Part shown: positions 52,959 to 61,159 of the stretch, piece by piece
Layout: each line of letters opens with the position of its first letter
How positions within the stretch are numbered: position 1 is the first letter of the stretch
NCBI RefSeq assembly: GCF_000812865.1
Contig: NZ_JSYL01000001.1
Location: forward strand, 372,001 to 436,000
Length of the DNA stretch: 64,000 nt
Source of the DNA: Kaistella jeonii
GTDB taxonomy: Bacteria; Bacteroidota; Bacteroidia; Flavobacteriales; Weeksellaceae
Reading direction: 5' to 3'
Made by a program: the position numbers and the translations under genes
Notes under the pieces: generated by a model
Seen by the model: only the letters and a program-made list of their open reading frames with translations
Database searches by the model: none
Told to the model about the DNA's origin: nothing

Positions 52959-53626
52959 AAAAGTTAGTAAAAATTCTCAGTCTAACTTCACTATTCCTCC
53001 TGTTTTCCTGTTCGGATGACAGCTCATTTCCCGTGACAGAATGGAACAGCAACAGCAGCAAACCGATTATTTTTTACGTGAGTGGTGATGCGGGTTTTAA
53101 CACTTTTTCAAATACATTTGGCCAGGAACTTCACCGTTATGGCTATGATGTTTTCGCGCTGAACACGAAGAAATACTTCTGGAATAAAAAAACACCTTTA
53201 CAAGCCTCTCAGGATTCCGAAAAATATTTGAAACAGATCATTAAAAACCGTACAAATAAAAAAATCATCATGATCGGATATTCCTACGGCGCAGATGTTT
53301 CGCCTTTTATTTACAACCGCTTCGATCCGGAATTTCAAAAAAATATTCAGCAGCTGATCATTATTGGTCCATCAAAAGTGAACGATTTTGAAATTCATCT
53401 GGAAGAATACATAACTGGTCACATGGAGCATGGATACAGCGTTACCAACGAAATTAATCAGATAAAGAACGTGCCTTTCACTTTGGTAGTCAGTGATTTC
53501 GAGAACAGATATTTTCCACGAAAAGAAATTACGCTGCGAGGTTATCGGTTTCTTCATATTCCGGGTGACCATCATTTCGGTGGCAACACTAAAATGCTTG
53601 CCGATACGCTCGTAAAATACTTTTAA
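52955..53626 (+). CDS. VirJ/AcvB-like lipoprotein hydrolase
   Basis: 223 aa. Lipoprotein signal ending LLFSC (Cys19). An alpha/beta-hydrolase fold follows with IFYVSGDAGFNTFS, the nucleophile elbow MIGYSYGADVSPF (Ser near residue 110) and the catalytic His in PGDHHFGG near 210: the VirJ/AcvB pattern. AcvB of Agrobacterium hydrolyses lysyl-phosphatidylglycerol and is encoded beside the lysyl-PG synthase LpiA. Here the start overlaps the mprF stop (ATGA), so it is co-translated; the same activity is a strong inference. Confidence 0.85.
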   Translation: MKKLVKILSLTSLFLLFSCSDDSSFPVTEWNSNSSKPIIFYVSGDAGFNTFSNTFGQELHRYGYDVFALNTKKYFWNKKTPLQASQDSEKYLKQIIKNRTNKKIIMIGYSYGADVSPFIYNRFDPEFQKNIQQLIIIGPSKVNDFEIHLEEYITGHMEHGYSVTNEINQIKNVPFTLVVSDFENRYFPRKEITLRGYRFLHIPGDHHFGGNTKMLADTLVKYF

Positions 53627-53637
53627 AATTCAATTCA

Positions 53638-53940
53638 ATGTCGAACAAAACCTCACAACATATTTTACCAACTGCGTCAAATCTATTGGGTTTCTGTCTT
53701 ATTGTGATCACTTCCTTACACATCAGTTCCTCTACCAAAAGCTCTGTTTTAGATGAATTTACGAGTATTGTAGCGGTTCTGCTCTGCTTTTCTGTAATTC
53801 TTTCTTTTGCTTCTATTAAAAGTGAAAACAGAATATGGACACGGAGATTCGAGTTAGCTGCCGAAATTTTATTCGAAATTGCCATTGTAGGAATTGGTTT
53901 AATAGTCCTTGTTATATTAAGAAAATTCTGGTTCCAGTAA
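53638..53940 (+). CDS. Small three-helix membrane protein
   Basis: 100 aa with hydrophobic segments at about residues 14-30, 40-58 and 74-94 and a Trp/Arg-rich C-terminus. No family recognised. It starts 11 bp after the VirJ-like gene, so it may be the last member of the same operon, but it may also be independent. Confidence 0.65.
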   Translation: MSNKTSQHILPTASNLLGFCLIVITSLHISSSTKSSVLDEFTSIVAVLLCFSVILSFASIKSENRIWTRRFELAAEILFEIAIVGIGLIVLVILRKFWFQ

Positions 53941-53973
53941 ACTAATTTAAGTGAAACAGTTGTCATTTTTTTT

Positions 53974-53981
53974 TAAGTTTG
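53974..53981 (+). promoter_or_regulatory. TAnnTTTG promoter element of DUF1003 gene
   Basis: TAAGTTTG, 28 bases before the ATG at 54010. Confidence 0.55.
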
Positions 53982-54009
53982 TATTATCTTAATCATTGAA
54001 ACTTAAATA

Positions 54010-54564
54010 ATGAAAAATAAAAAGTATGTTCTCGATCTATTAAAAAATGAAGATGACCAACTTCAGAAGATGCATGAAATTGTAGAAAAGGCAATTAAAG
54101 AAGAAACGTTGATTACCAGCACAATCGAAGAAACTGACCAAGATCGAACTTATGGTGAAAAACTTTCTGATAAAGTTGCAGAATTAGGCGGAAGCTGGAA
54201 GTTCATCATTCTTTTTGGAGTTTTGCTCGCGATTTGGATTTTCTATAATACTCAAATTATGGTCAACAAGAGTTTCGATCCATATCCATACATTTTGTTG
54301 AATCTTATTCTTTCGTGCATCGCCGCAATTCAGGCACCGATAATTATGATGAGCCAAAATAGAAAAGAGGTGAAAGACAGAAAAAGATCTATTAACGATT
54401 ATATGATTAATCTAAAATCTGAAATTGAAATTAGAAATCTACACGAAAAAGTAGATTTATCAGTAATCGATCAATATAAACACCTTTGCGAGATTCAGCA
54501 AAAGCAACTGGAATTATTAGAAGAGTTGAATAAAAAACTCAAATTAATGGCAAAACCTTCGTAA
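54010..54564 (+). CDS. DUF1003 membrane protein
   Basis: 184 aa. A charged N-terminus precedes DRTYGEKLSDKVAELGGSWKFIILFGVLLAIWIFYNTQIM and SFDPYPYILLNLILSCIAAIQAPIIMMSQNRKEVKDR, the DUF1003 signature with two membrane helices, and a C-terminal coiled coil (residues about 135-180). Function unknown. A related protein with a heptad array is at 59.8-60.3 kb. Confidence 0.87.
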   Translation: MKNKKYVLDLLKNEDDQLQKMHEIVEKAIKEETLITSTIEETDQDRTYGEKLSDKVAELGGSWKFIILFGVLLAIWIFYNTQIMVNKSFDPYPYILLNLILSCIAAIQAPIIMMSQNRKEVKDRKRSINDYMINLKSEIEIRNLHEKVDLSVIDQYKHLCEIQQKQLELLEELNKKLKLMAKPS

Positions 54565-54666
54565 AATTTTATCTTAAATTCCATTAAAATTTTTCTTCAA
54601 CATTATCTATATTTCAGAAAATCACCTTATATTTCTACCGAATTATTCTCTTTAATAAATTAAAAA

Positions 54667-55110
54667 ATGATCAAAGACGAACTCTTAAATAAAGCCATGA
54701 AAATTGCTCAGAAGGCTCACAAAGGACAAACTGATAAATTTGGAACTCTTTATATTGGACACGTTATAAGGGTGATGAATTCTGGAAAAACGTATGATGA
54801 AAAAATCGTCGGAGTTTTACACGATGTGATTGAAGACTGCCCCGAAATTACTTTAGATTACCTTTTGCAGGAAGGTTTTCCAAATGATCTTGTTTTCGCG
54901 ATCGAATGTTTAACGAAAAATCCCGAAGATCAGGATTATATGGAATTCGTAAAACAGACTGAAAAATCACCACTTGCAGTTTCGGTGAAAATGAATGATC
55001 TGCAAGATAATATGAATCTCACAAGATTTAATCGACCGATTACTGAAAAAGATATGATTCGACTCAATAAATATTTGACGGCTTATCTTTATTTAAAGGA
55101 AAAATATTAA
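54667..55110 (+). CDS. HD-domain phosphohydrolase, MESH1/SpoT-hydrolase-like
   Basis: 147 aa. HD motifs: IAQKAHKGQTDKFGTLYIGHVIRVM (first two His), VLHDVIEDCPEI (HD) and VKMNDLQDNMN (final Asp). The spacing matches the small alarmone-hydrolase type (Mesh1/SpoT) that cleaves (p)ppGpp with Mn2+. No synthetase domain is present. It could also act on NADPH or another nucleotide. Confidence 0.78.
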   Translation: MIKDELLNKAMKIAQKAHKGQTDKFGTLYIGHVIRVMNSGKTYDEKIVGVLHDVIEDCPEITLDYLLQEGFPNDLVFAIECLTKNPEDQDYMEFVKQTEKSPLAVSVKMNDLQDNMNLTRFNRPITEKDMIRLNKYLTAYLYLKEKY

Positions 55111-55124
55111 AAATTTGAAGAAAA

Positions 55125-55853
55125 TTAATCGGTAGTTTTATTAGAATCGTTCAGAAGTTTGTTTAAATCAGCAAGTTCAGTTTCCGTTAAATCACGCCAT
55201 TTCCCCACCGGAAGATCAAGTTTGAGATTCATAATTCGGATGCGTTTCAGCTTCTTGACTTCATAACCACAAAACTCACACATTCTGCGGATTTGACGGT
55301 TTAAACCTTGCGTTAAAACAATTCTGAAAGATAAATTATCGATTTGTTCCACCTCACATTTATTCGTCACCGTATCCAAAATTTGAATTCCACCGCGCAT
55401 TTGCATAAGGAATTTTGGAGAAATCGGTTTATCAACTCGTACGATATATTCTTTTTCGTGATTGTTTCTGGCGCGCAAAATTTTATTCACAATATCGCCG
55501 TCATTTGTCAGCATAATTAAACCTTCACTTGGCTTATCTAATCTTCCGATCGGAAAAATTCTCTTTGGATGATTCACGAATTCTACAATATTGTCGAGTT
55601 CTCTTTTGGTATCGGTGGTGCAAACAATTCCAACGGGTTTATTCAACACGATGTAAACAGGTTTTTCTTCTGATTTTTTAATGGAATTTCCGTCTACGAA
55701 GATTTCATCGTCGCCAGAAACTTTCGTACCCATTTCTGGAATTGCCCCATTGATGGTAATTCTTCCCTGTTCCAAAAGTCGGTCGGCTTCTCTGCGCGAA
55801 CAATAGCCAACTTCTGATAGATATTTATTGATTCTGGTTTTTTCTGATTCCAT
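55125..55853 (-). CDS. rluF: 23S rRNA pseudouridine(2604) synthase, RluF-type
   Basis: 242 aa. S4 domain at residues 6-50 ([32 protein letters not shown]) and catalytic domain with [38 protein letters not shown] and [28 protein letters not shown]. The [13 protein letters not shown] segment separates RluF from RluB. It modifies U2604 (E. coli numbering) and often also a tRNA position. It is the last gene on the minus strand here, with no clear terminator. Confidence 0.92.
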   Translation of the reverse strand: MESEKTRINKYLSEVGYCSRREADRLLEQGRITINGAIPEMGTKVSGDDEIFVDGNSIKKSEEKPVYIVLNKPVGIVCTTDTKRELDNIVEFVNHPKRIFPIGRLDKPSEGLIMLTNDGDIVNKILRARNNHEKEYIVRVDKPISPKFLMQMRGGIQILDTVTNKCEVEQIDNLSFRIVLTQGLNRQIRRMCEFCGYEVKKLKRIRIMNLKLDLPVGKWRDLTETELADLNKLLNDSNKTTD

Positions 55854-55912
55854 TTTAAACGATTTTTTGAAGGACGAACGAATTTTGAATTGCGAAGTTA
55901 GAATAGATTTTT

Positions 55913-56617
55913 TTATTTATTAAAATTTTCGAATTTATAATCATTTTCTAAATATTGAGAACTTGCATTTTCGATCGTATAATCACCGATTTTTGTTCTT
56001 CGTAAGTTTGTCAAATAGGCTCCAACTCCTAATTCCTGACCGATATCGTGCGCTAAACTACGAATATAAGTTCCTTTCGAACAACCTACCGTAAATCGTA
56101 CGAAAGGCAATTCAATAGAAATGTCCTTGATATAATTAATGTTGGTTTTACGAGATTTCATTTCTACTTCTTTTCCGGCTCTGGCTAAATCATAAGCACG
56201 ATTTCCCTCGATTTTGATGGCAGAAAAAATGGGTGGTTTCTGATCGATCTCACCAAGGAATTTAGGTAAAGTCTCCGTGATTTGTTTTTCTGTGATTTCT
56301 GAAATATCCTGTTGAAGAATCTCTGGTTTTTCGGTATCGTAAGATTCTGTTTGAACGCCGATTTTTATTTCGGTGAAATATTCTTTGGGTGCGTCCTGAA
56401 TTTCAGGAATGATCTTCGTGAATTTTCCGGTGCAGACAATCAATAATCCTGTTGCTCTTGGATCTAAAGTTCCGGCGTGACCGATCTTAAATTTCTTTGG
56501 AAGATTGAATTCGCTTTTGAGTTTGTATTTCAGTTTGTTGACGGCTTGAAAACTCGTCCATTCCAGAGGTTTGTCGAGGAGAATTATTTGTCCGGAAAGT
56601 AAATCTTCGTCTGTCAT
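55913..56617 (-). CDS. truB: tRNA pseudouridine(55) synthase
   Basis: 234 aa, a compact TruB without PUA domain. [24 protein letters not shown] and [26 protein letters not shown] hold the catalytic Asp of the GTLDP motif (near residue 49), and [22 protein letters not shown] follows. It makes pseudouridine 55 in the T loop of tRNAs. It lies after uppP with a 121-bp gap that contains a structured repeat. Confidence 0.95.
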   Translation of the reverse strand: MTDEDLLSGQIILLDKPLEWTSFQAVNKLKYKLKSEFNLPKKFKIGHAGTLDPRATGLLIVCTGKFTKIIPEIQDAPKEYFTEIKIGVQTESYDTEKPEILQQDISEITEKQITETLPKFLGEIDQKPPIFSAIKIEGNRAYDLARAGKEVEMKSRKTNINYIKDISIELPFVRFTVGCSKGTYIRSLAHDIGQELGVGAYLTNLRRTKIGDYTIENASSQYLENDYKFENFNK

Positions 56618-56642
56618 TTAAAATAAAATTTGGTAAGAATAT

Positions 56643-56732
56643 CCCAATTGCAGCCCGACCTGAGTGGAGCTCTTTTTGCCGCAACGAAGTGAAGGCAAAA
56701 AAGCGGGAACGGAGGGCGGAAATGTCTGCCCA
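56643..56732. repeat. Structured intergenic element between uppP and truB
   Basis: CTTTTTGCC (56672-56680) pairs with GGCAAAAAAG (56694-56703), with flanking blocks AGCCCGACCTGAGTGGAGCT and AGCGGGAACGGAGGGCGG. The same block order (AGCCCCGA, GAGCTC, hairpin, AGCG, GCGGAAA or GCTCC) recurs at 63258-63364. Direction of transcription is unclear. Confidence 0.55.
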
Positions 56733-56738
56733 AAAAAA

Positions 56739-57557
56739 TTATTGAAACTGTGTAAAATAAATCAGCAAAAAAATCCCAACGATAATTCTGTACCAACCCC
56801 AAGGTTTGAATCCGTATTTATTGAGCAAACTGATGAACGATTTTATAGCAATCCAGGCGACAATAAATGCAACTACATTTCCGAGGAAAAAGAGCAAGAT
56901 ATGATGATTGTCTGCCATGATCATTTTGTATCCTTTCATTGGATTTGGAGTTCCTTTTCCCCAGGTTTTCACGAAAACTGAATAAACGGTTACTGCTAAC
57001 ATCGTTGGAACAGCCAGGAAAAAAGAGAATTCAGCCGCGGCTTTTCGAGTTAAACCTTGCGTCATTCCACCGATGATGGAAGCTGCACTTCTACTCGTTC
57101 CGGGCATCATCGCCAAACATTGCCAAAATCCAATGATGACTGCTTTTTTGATGGACATTTCTTTTTCATCATGGATGACAGGATTTTTGAACCAATTATC
57201 GACGAACAACAAAACGATTCCACCTAAAACCAACATGGAGGAAATGGCGACTTGATTACCGAGAACGGCTTCAATTTTATCATCGAATAAAAATCCTAAT
57301 CCTAAAGCAGGCAAAACTGCGAAACCTAATTTGTAATAAAATTTGAGATTGGAAAAGTCAAAAAATTTCTTCCAGTAAGCTGCAACGACTGCTAAAATTG
57401 CTCCGAACTGTATCGAAACCTGAAACATTTTTAAAAATTCAGATTCTTCCATTCCCATCAAATTGGCGGCAAAACCCATGTGTGCTGTGGAAGAAATAGG
57501 CAGAAATTCGGTTAGACCTTCGACAATTGCAAGGATGATCGCTTGAAGTGTATCCAT
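56739..57557 (-). CDS. uppP: Undecaprenyl-diphosphatase
   Basis: 272 aa with eight membrane helices. MDTLQAIILAIVEGLTEFLPISSTAHM and MMPGTSRSAASIIGGM are the two conserved UppP/BacA signatures, with the catalytic Glu and Arg/Ser residues. It dephosphorylates undecaprenyl diphosphate so the lipid carrier can return to peptidoglycan and polysaccharide synthesis. A perfect hairpin with a U-run ends only 10 bases before its start codon, so a distinct promoter or controlled readthrough from the ftsX unit is likely. Confidence 0.95.
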   Translation of the reverse strand: MDTLQAIILAIVEGLTEFLPISSTAHMGFAANLMGMEESEFLKMFQVSIQFGAILAVVAAYWKKFFDFSNLKFYYKLGFAVLPALGLGFLFDDKIEAVLGNQVAISSMLVLGGIVLLFVDNWFKNPVIHDEKEMSIKKAVIIGFWQCLAMMPGTSRSAASIIGGMTQGLTRKAAAEFSFFLAVPTMLAVTVYSVFVKTWGKGTPNPMKGYKMIMADNHHILLFFLGNVVAFIVAWIAIKSFISLLNKYGFKPWGWYRIIVGIFLLIYFTQFQ

Positions 57558-57566
57558 ATGATAGTT

Positions 57567-57606
57567 TAAAAAAAAACTTTGTCAAAGATTTTAACTTTGA
57601 CAAAGT
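57567..57606 (-). terminator. Strong hairpin/U-run 10 bases before uppP start
   Basis: Minus strand ACTTTGTCAAAG (57606-57595) pairs perfectly with CTTTGACAAAGT (57587-57576) and is followed by nine T residues (57576-57568). The uppP ATG is at 57557. It could terminate DUF3098/ftsX transcription or act as an attenuator for uppP. Confidence 0.85.
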
Positions 57607-57627
57607 GGTGAATATTTTGTGTGAAAA

Positions 57628-57933
57628 TCAGACTTTTTTTCGCTTGAGTATTGCGTAAACTTCTACTGCGAAACCGGCGATGACCAACATGGGTGCGATA
57701 CGGATTCTACGGATGGAGAAAATTCCTTCGTTCCAGACATTTGGGTCGTATTTTCCATCAACGGTATTTGCGTCGGGTCCCATCATTAAAAGGAAACCTA
57801 CGACAATTAAAGCCAAACCGATCAACATGAATTTATAATTTTCCTTGCCGAAATAAAAGGTATTTTCAGGAACTGTTTTGACTTCTTTTTTTCCGTAATT
57901 ATCAGCGGAAAATTTTTGATTTTTTTTGCTCAT
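57628..57933 (-). CDS. DUF3098 membrane protein
   Basis: 101 aa with two membrane helices (about residues 33-52 and 73-93). The pattern NTFYFGKENYKFMLIGLALIVVGFLLMMGPDAN and NEGIFSIRRIRIAPMLVIAGFAVEVYAIL is that of DUF3098, which in Bacteroidota follows ftsX. Its start is 2 bp after the ftsX stop. Function unknown; association with cell division is inferred from context. Confidence 0.88.
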   Translation of the reverse strand: MSKKNQKFSADNYGKKEVKTVPENTFYFGKENYKFMLIGLALIVVGFLLMMGPDANTVDGKYDPNVWNEGIFSIRRIRIAPMLVIAGFAVEVYAILKRKKV

Positions 57934-57935
57934 TT

Positions 57936-58835
57936 TTAAGAATAATAAAGATCATCTACATTAGATCTGAGGAATTTCCAGGTGGCGAAAATAGTGCTGA
58001 GAACAGTAATAATTATGCCCAAAAAGAAAATTCCGACCACTAAAATAATCAGTTGATTATTGTCCTGTACAAAGGGAGTTCCGATCTGGGTGATAAAATA
58101 ATACCATGCTCCAAAAAGAACTGCTAATCCGATGACTGCTCCAACTACACCAAGAATTATTGCTTCTTTAATAAAAGGTTTTAGAATGAACCGCCTTTTT
58201 GCTCCAACCAGTTGCATTGTTTTGATAATGAATCGCTTAGAGAAAATTTTGAGCCGGATCGAGTTGTTAATTAAAACAACCGCTAAAACGAGGAACAGAA
58301 TTGAAAATCCTAAGATCCATTTTAAAATATTGTTCAGATTGTTATACACTTCAACCATCAAAGTGCTGTTGTTCTTGACATCCATAATTCCGGGTGTCGC
58401 TTTTATTTGCTTGATGGCTTCATTGATTTTCGCAGGATCTACATATTCCGGTTTCAATGCAATTTCTACAGAAGATGGGAAAATATTCTCTTCGAAAAGT
58501 GCGCTGGATTCGATTCCCATACTTTTTCTGGCTTCTTCAGCCGCCATTTCCCGCGAAATATAAGTGGCCCGTTTTACGGGTGCTAAAGTTTGAATTTTTT
58601 TGAAAGCATCATTTTCCTGCTTCACGATCTTCACAGAATCCTTTGCATCAAAATTTTCGTCAAAATAGGCATTCACAACCAATTGTTCTTTGATATAATC
58701 GGAATATTTTTGAGCATTGATGAGGATAAGACCCATTAATCCTAATAAAAATAACACCAGAGCAATACTAACCACAACGGTAATATTACTGGAGCGAAGC
58801 CGTCTTTTGTTAAAATCTTCAACTGTCTTTGCCAT
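57936..58835 (-). CDS. ftsX: Cell-division ABC transporter-like protein FtsX
   Basis: 299 aa. A membrane helix near residues 22-42 is followed by a periplasmic domain (about 45-165) and three helices (about 174-194, 224-248, 265-288). NAYFDENFDAKDSVKIVKQ and NSIRLKIFSKRFIIKTMQLVGAKRRFILKPFIKEAIILG are FtsX hallmarks. With the ATPase FtsE, encoded elsewhere, it activates peptidoglycan hydrolases at the septum. Forms a unit with DUF3098. Confidence 0.93.
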   Translation of the reverse strand: MAKTVEDFNKRRLRSSNITVVVSIALVLFLLGLMGLILINAQKYSDYIKEQLVVNAYFDENFDAKDSVKIVKQENDAFKKIQTLAPVKRATYISREMAAEEARKSMGIESSALFEENIFPSSVEIALKPEYVDPAKINEAIKQIKATPGIMDVKNNSTLMVEVYNNLNNILKWILGFSILFLVLAVVLINNSIRLKIFSKRFIIKTMQLVGAKRRFILKPFIKEAIILGVVGAVIGLAVLFGAWYYFITQIGTPFVQDNNQLIILVVGIFFLGIIITVLSTIFATWKFLRSNVDDLYYS

Positions 58836-58965
58836 TAAATAATAAATTTCTGCTAAAATAGAAAAAATCTTCCGTAATTTGCCGAGAATCCTAGAAAATC
58901 GGTGTTAAAAAAAACATAAAGAAAATACTTTCTAACGCAGATTTTTCCTTTTGAACATTGAATTT

Positions 58966-59736
58966 ATGAACGTAAAAGCAAAAAAATATCTCGGCCAACA
59001 TTTCCTTATGGACGAAAATATCGCAAAAAATATTGTGGAGTCACTTTCCTTTGATCAGTACCAAAAAATATTGGAAGTTGGACCAGGAATGGGCGTTCTT
59101 ACTAAATATCTTCTGGAAAAAGATTCAGAAATTTTCGTAGCGGAAATTGATAAAGAATCTGTTGATTATCTGCAGAAACATTATGCAAAACTAGACGATC
59201 AGCATATCATTGGAGATTTTTTAAAATTGAATATTGAGGAAACTTTTGGTGATCAGGTTGCGATCATTGGAAACTTCCCGTACAATATTTCTTCTCAAAT
59301 TTTATTTAAAATCATTGATTCTTACGGTCATGTTCCTGAAATGGTGGGAATGTTTCAGAAGGAAGTTGCAGAACGAACGGCGGCTGTTCCACGTACAAAA
59401 GCGTACGGAATTCTTTCAGTTTTAGTTCAGGCTTTGTATGATGTGGAATATCTTTTTACGGTACACGAAAATGTCTTTAATCCACCGCCGAAAGTAAAAT
59501 CGGGTGTTATCAAATTGACAAGAAATCCGAAAGAAGGTTTGGTTGGGAACGAAGTTTTATTCAAGAAAATTGTAAAAGCTGGCTTTGGACAGAGACGGAA
59601 AAAGCTGTCGAATTCTTTGAAAGTTCTGGAAATCCCGGAAGCTTTGCAAACGCATATCTTTATGGATAAACGAGCGGAAGAATTATCAATTCAGGATTTT
59701 ATTTCGTTTACAAAGGAGTGGAAAAATGCTATGTAA
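58966..59736 (+). CDS. rsmA: 16S rRNA (adenine 1518/1519) dimethyltransferase
   Basis: 256 aa from the ATG at 58966 (a TTG at 58951 is less likely). The start VKAKKYLGQHFLMDENIAKNIV and the SAM motif ILEVGPGMGVLTKYLL (about 35-50), then IIGNFPYNISSQILFKII (the NLPY-like motif, here NFPY) identify RsmA/KsgA. It dimethylates two adjacent adenines in helix 45 of 16S rRNA during small-subunit maturation. Divergent from ftsX. Confidence 0.95.
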   Translation: MNVKAKKYLGQHFLMDENIAKNIVESLSFDQYQKILEVGPGMGVLTKYLLEKDSEIFVAEIDKESVDYLQKHYAKLDDQHIIGDFLKLNIEETFGDQVAIIGNFPYNISSQILFKIIDSYGHVPEMVGMFQKEVAERTAAVPRTKAYGILSVLVQALYDVEYLFTVHENVFNPPPKVKSGVIKLTRNPKEGLVGNEVLFKKIVKAGFGQRRKKLSNSLKVLEIPEALQTHIFMDKRAEELSIQDFISFTKEWKNAM

Positions 59737-59759
59737 ATTCTAAAATTTAAAGAAATAAT

Positions 59760-60332
59760 TTATTGATCTGAAGACGGAATATTACCGTCTTTTTTTAATT
59801 CTTCTAATTGTTTTTGAAGATTTGCAATGACTTCTCTCATTGCTTTGATATCATTTTTGTTAGAAGAAACATTGCTTTTTAACATGACGTTTCTTGCACG
59901 TTCGTTGTGATCATCTTCGTCTTCATCTTCGGCAATATCTTCGATATCTTCCTGGATATCGTCAATATCAACGCTGATTTCTTCAATATCTTCGCTAATC
60001 TCTTCAATGTCTTCGCTAATTTCTTCGATATCATCCTGAATTTCTTCGATATCTTCGCGGATATCTTCAATGTGCTCATGACTTCTGTTCACGGACATTT
60101 GAATAAAAATTGCGAGATAAATTGCTTCTAAAGATAACACAGTGGTTAAAATTAAGAGCATTTTATCTACGGCGACAATTCCGAAAACAGGAAGTAAAAA
60201 AGCAATCAAGAATACGATCGAATGGACAATAAGCGAAGGAATAGAACCAATCCACCACATTACCCAATCGGTAATTTTCTCTAAAAATTTTATATTATTT
60301 TCGCGCAGCTCGGCTCTACTAATTTTTTCCAT
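59760..60332 (-). CDS. DUF1003-like membrane protein with seven-heptad acidic coiled coil
   Basis: 190 aa. Two membrane helices (about residues 25-50 and 57-79, the second ending LEAIYLAIFIQMSVNR) resemble DUF1003 and low-affinity iron-permease proteins. Seven near-identical acidic heptads of type IEEISED follow (about residues 87-135), forming an uninterrupted coiled coil, then a second basic coiled coil. Function unknown; the repeat may vary in length by replication slippage. The promoter element lies 7 bases upstream. Confidence 0.8.
   Translation of the reverse strand: MEKISRAELRENNIKFLEKITDWVMWWIGSIPSLIVHSIVFLIAFLLPVFGIVAVDKMLLILTTVLSLEAIYLAIFIQMSVNRSHEHIEDIREDIEEIQDDIEEISEDIEEISEDIEEISVDIDDIQEDIEDIAEDEDEDDHNERARNVMLKSNVSSNKNDIKAMREVIANLQKQLEELKKDGNIPSSDQ
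59771..59797 (+). terminator. Terminator of rsmA inside the neighbour's 3' end
   Basis: AAGACGG-AATATTA-CCGTCTT followed by TTTTT on the plus strand. It doubles as the last codons (KDGNIPSS) of the minus-strand DUF1003-like gene. Confidence 0.8.
59928..60074. repeat. 21-bp coding repeat (heptad array)
   Basis: Seven 21-bp units of the type TTCTTCGATATCTTCGCTAAT (read on the plus strand) encode the acidic heptads of the protein at 59760-60332. The units differ mainly at third positions. Confidence 0.75.
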
Positions 60333-60339
60333 AAGAGCG

Positions 60340-60347
60340 CAAATTTA
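60340..60347 (-). promoter_or_regulatory. TAnnTTTG promoter element, very short leader
   Basis: Minus-strand TAAATTTG only 7 bases before the ATG at 60332, in the gap after the TIGR02757 gene. Confidence 0.55.
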
Positions 60348-60348
60348 G

Positions 60349-61113
60349 TTAAAAATCCTTGGAAACACCCAAACCGAACAGAGCAAAATCGTAAAGAGCG
60401 GGATCTTCGGGATTAAATTTTCGTAACACTAAATCCATTTCCTCGACGGTTTTCCAGTCGTTTTGTTTTCTTTGGATGATGTTGATTTTTCTCGAAATAT
60501 TGCCGGTGTGAACATCTAAAGGAACAGATAGATATTTTTGATCAATATTCTCCCAGATTCCAAAATCGACGCCTTTTCTATCTTTCCGAACCATCCAACG
60601 GAGAAACATAATTAATCTTTTTGCAGAAGAATTTTTGTACGTCGAACTTACGTGCTTTTTGCTTCGATGGATATTTTCTCCAATAAAATTTTCGCGGAAC
60701 CGGTGTAAAGCGTGGTAGAAATTTTGCTCTTCATTTTGAATAAAAAAGAAATTTTCTAAACTGTCATTTTTGGAATAAAGACGTTTTAAATTTAGGATGA
60801 ATTCACGAAAATCTTCACCCATAAAAGTTCGGTGAACAGTTATTTTCTCTAAAGATTTCAACTCTCTCTCGGAAACATTTTTTATAAAATCAAAAGGTGC
60901 ATTCTCCATGAAATTCAGCATCTTTTCAGCGTCGTTGATGATGGATTTCCGGTTTCCCCAAGAAATGGTGGCGGTGAGAAATCCGACAATTTCAATGTCT
61001 TGTTTCAGAGAAAAGCGGTGCGGAATTGAAATGGGATCGTCGTCGATAAAGGAAAGATTGTTATAGAAATCTGCTTTTTCGTCGAGGAAATCTTTTAGTT
61101 CGGAGAAGGTCAT
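60349..61113 (-). CDS. TIGR02757-family protein (DUF2400)
   Basis: 254 aa. Conserved TIGR02757 features: DDDPISIPHRFSLKQDIEIVGFLTATISWGNRKSIIN, AKRLIMFLRWMVRKDRKGVDFGIW and LSVPLDVHTGNISRKI. The helical fold resembles the HhH DNA-glycosylase/endonuclease III group, but no reaction is established. The next gene starts 16 bp after its stop. Confidence 0.9.
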   Translation of the reverse strand: MTFSELKDFLDEKADFYNNLSFIDDDPISIPHRFSLKQDIEIVGFLTATISWGNRKSIINDAEKMLNFMENAPFDFIKNVSERELKSLEKITVHRTFMGEDFREFILNLKRLYSKNDSLENFFFIQNEEQNFYHALHRFRENFIGENIHRSKKHVSSTYKNSSAKRLIMFLRWMVRKDRKGVDFGIWENIDQKYLSVPLDVHTGNISRKINIIQRKQNDWKTVEEMDLVLRKFNPEDPALYDFALFGLGVSKDF

Positions 61114-61159
61114 TTTTTAATTTGATGCTTTGAAAACTTGATAATTTCTATTTTTTAAA

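Noticed and set aside
59907-60131. Plus-strand frame rich in Phe/Ile over the heptad array
   Set aside because: It is the antisense of the 21-bp acidic repeat of the real minus-strand gene.
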